64,000 nucleotides of DNA from assembly GCA_015227615.1 (NCBI GenBank), contig JAALGZ010000045.1:124001-188000 (forward strand), written 5' to 3'. The number at the start of each line of letters is the position of its first letter. Positions within the stretch are counted from its first letter, which is position 1. This document shows, one piece after another, positions 57,624 to 64,000 of this stretch. The stretch is from Labyrinthula sp. Ha. Lineage: Eukaryota; Sar; Bigyra; Labyrinthulida; Labyrinthulaceae. Under the pieces are notes generated by a model. The model made no database searches, had not been told where the DNA came from, and saw only the letters and a program-made list of their open reading frames with translations. The position numbers were made by a program, and so were the translations under genes.

Positions 57624-60600
57624 TTACTTTTGGTTTGGTAGGATTTATTCAATATTGCTCTTATTAAAGAATTGGTCAACTATATATTAAATATAGTAAA
57701 CTTTTAAAATGTATTTTCTTATTTATTTAAATGAATATTGAAGATTATTTTTTAGTTGAAATAATCCTACTTGTATTCCGGTCTTATTGCACTTTCTATA
57801 CCAATTACACACCCAGAATCTTGGACAATTCACTAGTATAATTTTGGGCAGTAAATTAATGACATGAATTACAGTTATATAATAGAATATAACAATGACT
57901 AAATAGTACAGAGTTTATTTTATTTAAGATTTAATTTTTCTATAGTAAGAACTAAAGAGAAATAGTATATAAGATATATACTATTTTGAAGAACTAAATT
58001 CATGATTAAACTTTGTTCTATAAGAGTTAACGAGTGTCCTTTGAAAAATATGTTTTACAATTATGGATAACAAGTTAAGAAGAAGTAAGCTTACCTAGTT
58101 CTCTAAGTTAAAAAAAAATGAAGTGAACCTCGTGAGAAATCTTAAACGATATCAAACCAGCTAGAAAAAAACAGTTTTGTGACGAATCGCATTACAATTG
58201 TTTTGAGTTAACAGTTGAGTGACTCACCAAACTTTAATAAATATTATTTCTGTGATCTACCCTAAACACCAAAGAAAAGTTAGAGATTTTCATGGAAATC
58301 AAGCTGGAACTGGTGCAAATAATGCTATAACAATTCTTGTTTTACAATGAGCCTTAGGTAACTATTTTTTATCCGGATGAGCCATTAGACATAACACATT
58401 TTAAATATCGGGAACAAAGTTGGTGAGCTAAGTAGTAGGGATATAAACATATTTAGCCCGTAAAACCAAATTAAGATCCATATGCTTATCAAAGTGTTTT
58501 ATTTCCACTAACAAAAAAATCACAGTAATCATCAACATCACGTCCTACTTTCATCACGAAGGTCTATACATGTTCTACCTGCTAACATAACGGTTATACA
58601 CCGGTTTGCAGATAGAAGTGGAAGAAAGATAGATTATTTTCGATTTAAAACAGGGCGAAAACTTTTAGTTTATGTTATGCGTCTTAAATTTAACCCAAAA
58701 TGGATGCAGTAAAAGAAAGACAATGAAAGTCTGAATAATGAACATCGGTCTATTACGAATGAAACTTTAAACAATATACCTCGAACATTTATTTTGTGTC
58801 AACTGACACTCATATACTCATGAAAATAACTTTAACTAAATTTAAGACTGTATATCAGACCAATCAACTAAAATATGCTATCAACCACCGAAATCCATCT
58901 TACTTCACGATGCAGCAAATAACTTTGTATAAAGATTTCATGTAGGATTTTCTTAATATCTTTTTTAAGACACCAGTTTTTCCAACCTAATACCAAGACA
59001 GCTTGGGCTAGGGTTGCCCTGAGTTGTAAGTCTTAAATGTCATCTTTAAAGTTTGGATAAGAGAGAATCCGACGAGATATTTCATTCTTAAATAGCAGAG
59101 TTATATTTATATCTGGCTAGAACTTCAAAGTTACCTTAGAGAATGCTATTGCGCTTATAGGCACGAATTTTTGTACTACAACTGTGGTAGGAAAGGTATT
59201 ATGAAAACATTGGAGAAAAAAACAGTTAATTACACCTTCCTAGGAAAAGACTTTAATGCAGGCCCCATATTTCAGGTTGAAAATTGATCCTGAGTATGCT
59301 CAAACCTACAGATTATTTTGTTTTATCTCTTCTACAGCACTTCATAGAGGATATTACGTCTGGTAAAAGTTTTCAATATGAATATGAGTTTAGTCCTTTT
59401 CAAATGATCTCTTTGAAACGTTCTGTGCAACACATGTCCAATATTGTCCATATTTTGGATATACCTTAATCGAGTAACATGTACTTTTTTATTCCGATTC
59501 AGTGTTTAAGATAATCCTCTTACTCGGTTACTCGAGTCATAGATCATCGGAGCAAGGGCTTCACCAGTTTCTATGTTTTTCTAAGTAAGAACTTAGATTA
59601 AGCTATGTTTTTGTTAAAGAAAAACTTGGGAAGATTTATCCTATTAAAGATGCATACAAGACTACCACCTTAACCTTCTAAGAAAAATGGATTGACTGAA
59701 GGGGTTACTCTCCATTTAAATCTTTAGTGGCTTTGCATGTAAATGTTAGAGGTTCTTAGCAGAAAACTCTAAGTTGAACTCTGTCAAGAAATGAATAGAG
59801 CTGTCGCCTTGGGTTCTTTTTCTTGAATCAGTAATGTTATTATTTACTATCAAAGCTTACTAAGAAACTTATGGGGTTCGTTGAAATACTTTTCTTTGCA
59901 TTCCAAGGATACAAAATACCAGTGAATATCATACCTCCGGCATTCTTACTTACGCAGGATATCTTTTAGCAATACCGAGGACAAAAAAAAATAGTACTCT
60001 TGGTATGCAAGAATCGAAGCAAAAATCATAAACATTAGAGATTCACCTGAACTTATTGCCTCCAATTTGACTTTCATGTAACTCAAATGCAATAATGAAG
60101 CTAGACTGAAACCCAGCCAAATGCTGCAAACCAAATAAGAGTTGCTTGAAGGAACATACCTTTATGTAAACTTCATTATAAAAGTTTTCCTTTCTAGATT
60201 TACATAGAATAATTTTGAGTGAGGGAAAGACGGTAGTTTCATTCAATCCATAGAGGTTATTAAAAATGTAGTCCTAAACTTACATAATCAAAATTACAAC
60301 GTCCACAGTATGTGTCTAGCGCTATTGGTAAAGTTTGTATGCAAATCAAAACCCTTCGATAACGAATTTAACAATATTTCTTTCATTATTCCTCAAATAA
60401 TACTTTCCAGAGTCAATATGGAAGTATCTGGGAAGTTTTATAATGGATTTATTTCTCACAGGATGAACCGCATAAGTAATACAATCCATGTTATATTTAT
60501 ATAACCATGGTCTTATCATGCAATTGTTTTCTTTAATCAATGCTTCTTAAAAAATTCCTCGATTATCTCATAACTAATGTAGCTTTCGTCGCCTTGGACC

Positions 60601-62144
60601 ATAAAAACATACCAATATTCAAATCAAAGTTGCTAAATATCATAGCACGGGACAAATGGAGATAAATCCTCGATCAATGTTGCGAGTCAAGAGACTTTCG
60701 TGAGAGTGCTTCCGAGGCTCTATCCCCATATCTCGTTCCCCTTCCCTATCTGTTATACACCCACACTTTTAAATTTTGCAGAATTTTATAGGATTACATT
60801 TTTTCGTCCGCTTTACCCTAACTAAATAAAATTGAAGTAAATAGAGCTGAGCATCTAGATAGGATTTTTTGAAGGTTATAGAAAGAAAAGATAGATTACA
60901 TATTCGCAGAACGGGTTATTCTTATCAATGTTGCAATATTTCCAGAGAATCATTTTTTCCATTATCACCTAAAAAAATGAAGCAAAATACAATTTCTTTC
61001 CTAAGCGAAAATTTGACCATAAGAGAAACAACAATAATGTGAAGAGAAGGACGGAGCTTAGCTTGAAACCTAGAATCTAGTGGGTTAAGGTTGTATATAT
61101 GAGTTAAGCCATATACTTGGAGCCTATATGCTAAATATTCTCTCCATCATCTTCTTTTAATTCAATCTAAAGACTCTTATAAATTTCATGTCTTTAAGCT
61201 TTTCTGCTCATGCAGGATCTTAAGATACTAAGAATTAGAAAAAACAAGAAAAAATACTTTACCTTTTCGAGCGATGTATATTTTATCTCCTTTTGTAACT
61301 TTTAGGTTTATATATTCTATTATTTTTATTATTTTTTGTTCCATTTTCAAAATTCTAGGCTTTGGAATATTATAGCGATATAATATTCATGAAATCTTGA
61401 TGTTTGAAGGGTTTCCTGATAATTGTCCCGTTTCCCGTTAAAACCCTTAATTTCTTGCCAAAACTTTCCATTTCTTGAGATATTCTGAAAAGAACTCACT
61501 TCCCGTTTCTCGAATCTCAACTATGGTTTGAATACTTAAAAGAATATTGTACTCTATGCTAGTTTGAACACTTTTTATAAAAGCTGTATAAAGTTTTCAT
61601 ACAAATCTATCTTGATTAAGATAAATAGAATAATATTATTCAATATAAGAAAAGGGCCATACAGGTGTTGATAGTGCTCGACTGATTGTCAGAAAACTGT
61701 GTTGAGTATATAAACAGAACTAAGATCGTAGAAAGAAAAAAAGAAACTCAGCAATACTATTTTTTTGTAAGTTTTCTTCTGGTACTAAAGATAAGTTTGA
61801 GAACCGGTTATATTGTCGCAAACAGAATTCAAAAGTTAGAATGAATAATAAATATATTTGGTTTTGAAGGAGTTGTCAAATAAAATGGGCACTTTTTAAA
61901 CTCTTATTCAACTAGCTATCTGACCAACTGGAAAGCAAAATAAGGTTTAAATCTGCAGATTAAACACCATCTACTGAATTCTTGTGTTGATTGCCAACTT
62001 CTAAGGAAACAAAGTGTTTCTAACACCAGTAGATGGAAAATATACTATATATCAGTCGCAGGATTAAGTGTTTCCTGATTAGTTCCTCCCATACTATTCA
62101 AAGGTTTCGTTGAAGTGCTAAACATAAAAAAAAATAAAAGAATT
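57624..62144. other. Intergenic, 4.5 kb without a supported gene
   Basis: AT-rich DNA between two paralogous membrane-protein genes. Only short frames with no family features are present. No LTRs, tRNAs or tandem repeats were identified by eye. Confidence 0.5.
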
Positions 62145-63110
62145 TTACCCATATGAAAGACATTCTTCTGTTCCAGGAATAATAAATCGACTAAAGATAG
62201 CAACTAAGGGAAGGGAAGTAACTGATCCAACCAACATAGCATAAATTGAGTGCGTAAGCATTGCCCCTAAATTTTCCATAATCCCACGAATGCAGATTGG
62301 AATAGTTATTATATAAAAAGCAACAATACATGCATAGATTACATATTGGTAAATTCTTAGTTTGCTCAATAGACTTTTTACTTTTTTTGCTTTGTCCGTT
62401 AAGTTTCTTGTTGAGGAATGATGTCGGTTTAAAAGTTTGATATTATTTATAACCGTTAATAAAGTTTTGTTAATCATAAAAGTTAAAAGTGAACAATTTA
62501 TTGCGAAGTGAATTTGACAAATAGCAAGAAAGCTAAGAAAGGAAACCAAATCTTTGAAGAGTATTATACATAAGGGAAAGAGTTTAAGTATGTTGAACCA
62601 GATAACACCCTGGAATATGTTGTTCAAACGTCTTGTTTCAGATATATTTTCTGAGAGTCCCATCAGCTTCCTTAAAGTAGGTTGAAAGAAAAAATGCGCC
62701 AAATAGAGTGAACTATACGCTTCAGAAAATACTAATCCGTTCAATTTTCCTGCTGTTGTGTCAAAATCAAGATCAATTAAGAAACCGTTATAGGAATATA
62801 CAAGTAAAAGTGCACTTCCGAGGATCAAAAAAAGAAGGACTGCTGTATTTTGCCTGAGCATAAATCTTTGTTGTCGCTTATCGGTTTTTGACAACTTGTG
62901 CCGAGTAGAGTAAAGTTTGTAAATGTTATGCCGAAGGTATGTAAACAAAGTTAAGAAGAGAATAATGAGGACAAAAGAGTAGAGAAACATACCAAATATT
63001 CTCAAATTTTCTGCAGTTGAACCATAATATTCAAACACAGTGGAGTTGCATTGCGCTATTAAGGGAAAGTCACAATTACTTTCTTCTTCGGTTGTTAACA
63101 TTGTATTCAT
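62145..63110 (-). CDS. Seven-pass membrane protein, paralogue 2
   Basis: A 321-residue protein, collinear with the protein at 56,643. Shared blocks are CDFPLIAQCNSTVFEYYGS, LRIFGM..., LFTYLRHN.YKLYS, ILGSALLLVYSYNGFLIDLDFDTT.G.LN, YSSLYLAHFFFQPTLRKLMGLSE, TRRLN..F.GVI.FNILK, NCSLL.F...KTL.TVINNI, and IYAML.G..TS.PLVAIF.RFIIPGTE.C. Strong constraint in span 3, span 7 and the N-terminal CNSTVFEYY suggests a conserved extracellular or ligand-facing surface. Two Met codons (1 and 4) are available; the first is taken. Tandem duplication on the same strand is likely. Function unknown. Confidence 0.82.
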   Translation of the reverse strand: MNTMLTTEEESNCDFPLIAQCNSTVFEYYGSTAENLRIFGMFLYSFVLIILFLTLFTYLRHNIYKLYSTRHKLSKTDKRQQRFMLRQNTAVLLFLILGSALLLVYSYNGFLIDLDFDTTAGKLNGLVFSEAYSSLYLAHFFFQPTLRKLMGLSENISETRRLNNIFQGVIWFNILKLFPLCIILFKDLVSFLSFLAICQIHFAINCSLLTFMINKTLLTVINNIKLLNRHHSSTRNLTDKAKKVKSLLSKLRIYQYVIYACIVAFYIITIPICIRGIMENLGAMLTHSIYAMLVGSVTSLPLVAIFSRFIIPGTEECLSYG

Positions 63111-64000
63111 TTTTCGAATGTTCCCTGTTGCGATTAACTTTTGGTACTATCCATAAATCGATATATAAAATTATGGGAACTATTAAATTCTGATTACTGT
63201 ATTCTTCGTGTACTTTCATGAATGAATAATAGTATTTATTAAAGTTACATTATATGAGAATTTATATCTCGAGTCTCGATGGTTTTACAGTAATACACTA
63301 TTAATATATTGATTTTAAATGAGATGGGATAAAATAATTAATAAAGAAGAATTTTAAATATTAGCCTAATAAAAATAAAGAAGATTACACAATCTATCGA
63401 ACTTTAAAAGAAGTTAGAAGCACAAAAGAAATTTCAGTTATAATATTACCAGAAAAGATATTTTTAAAAGAATAGAATAGTATAAACAAAAAGACACACC
63501 CCCAGTAATAGAAAACTTTACATTCACTGAACTATTATAAACAAAGTTGATTATTTACTTGACCAATACAATTCTCCCCAATTGTAATAAAAAACTATTT
63601 ATTTCATATTATTTATTATCTGGGGGATAACAATATATATATATATATGATTTTATCCTTGGAATTCAATATACATTATATTTTTAGGAATATATTATTG
63701 ACCTATCTTTTGATAACAGAATCTTAAAAACGATCCCTCTGCTTCATAAATTTTCTTTTAGAGATCAGAAAGAGTTCCATTGTTTATATCATATACAATT
63801 TGCAAAGAAATGCTGTTAGTAATTGAGAAACTCAAAAGGATAACACAAAGCAGAGAGAAGCTAGAATTGCACATGTTTTTCTTATGATTTCCTAAAGGGT
63901 CATTTTTTTCCAGTTTAGCTGAGTTTGAAGGAATATGCCCTAATGTAACTGATACATTGGTGGGACCTGCAAGGTTTCATACAGTTAACATATGTCACAG
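63111..64000. other. Right edge, intergenic
   Basis: AT-rich sequence with a (TA)n run (63,632-63,649) and no supported gene. Confidence 0.55.
63632..63649. repeat. (AT)n microsatellite
   Basis: About nine uninterrupted AT units. Confidence 0.9.

Overview
The window is AT-rich nuclear DNA from a microbial eukaryote. Host proteins include prohibitin-2, a mitochondrial-type thiolase, a microsomal-type cytochrome P450 and a eukaryotic tRNA-Lys(UUU). Two very small introns (33 and 28 bp) split the thiolase gene, and the other host genes look intronless. A secreted Pro-Thr repeat protein of a style often seen in stramenopiles hints at that group, but the sequence does not settle the lineage. Host genes read through in the standard genetic code.

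Left part (1-25,570): two nearly identical copies of one APE-type LINE lie in inverted orientation, copy 1 on the minus strand (1-7,900, running off the left edge) and copy 2 on the plus strand (13,632 to about 25,570). Both carry LTR insertions at the same two sites in complementary states. Copy 1 holds a full-length Ty1/copia element and a solo Ty3/gypsy LTR. Copy 2 holds the solo copia LTR and the full gypsy element (element A, 15,632-23,195). The 5.7 kb between the arms contains a 44-bp tandem repeat, an internally deleted relative of the LINE, and otherwise no recognisable genes.

Middle (25,570-42,260): the PHB2 gene, then a second Ty3/gypsy element (element B, 28,543-37,996). B has 280-bp LTRs about 97.5% identical, a 4-bp target duplication, and visibly higher GC than its surroundings. 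Gene-free DNA follows.

The main discovery: gypsy elements A and B, though strongly diverged, share an unusual extension after the integrase. It contains a chromodomain, a SANT/Myb-like DNA-binding domain and a C-terminal MT-A70-family (METTL3/14/4-type) adenine methyltransferase domain. Two diverged elements with the same order argue for an established lineage of methyltransferase-bearing chromoviruses. Both also carry perfect 12-nt palindromes just after the 5' LTR, where the primer-binding site should be.

Right part (42,260-64,000): a compact cluster of host genes, namely a GPI-like secreted protein built of three 8-cysteine modules, a small coiled-coil protein, a three-pass membrane protein divergent from a mitochondrial membrane protein, two small related membrane proteins and the tRNA. 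A 5-kb gene-free stretch follows, then the thiolase and P450 (convergent), the Pro-Thr repeat surface protein, and two paralogous seven-pass membrane proteins 4.5 kb apart on the minus strand.
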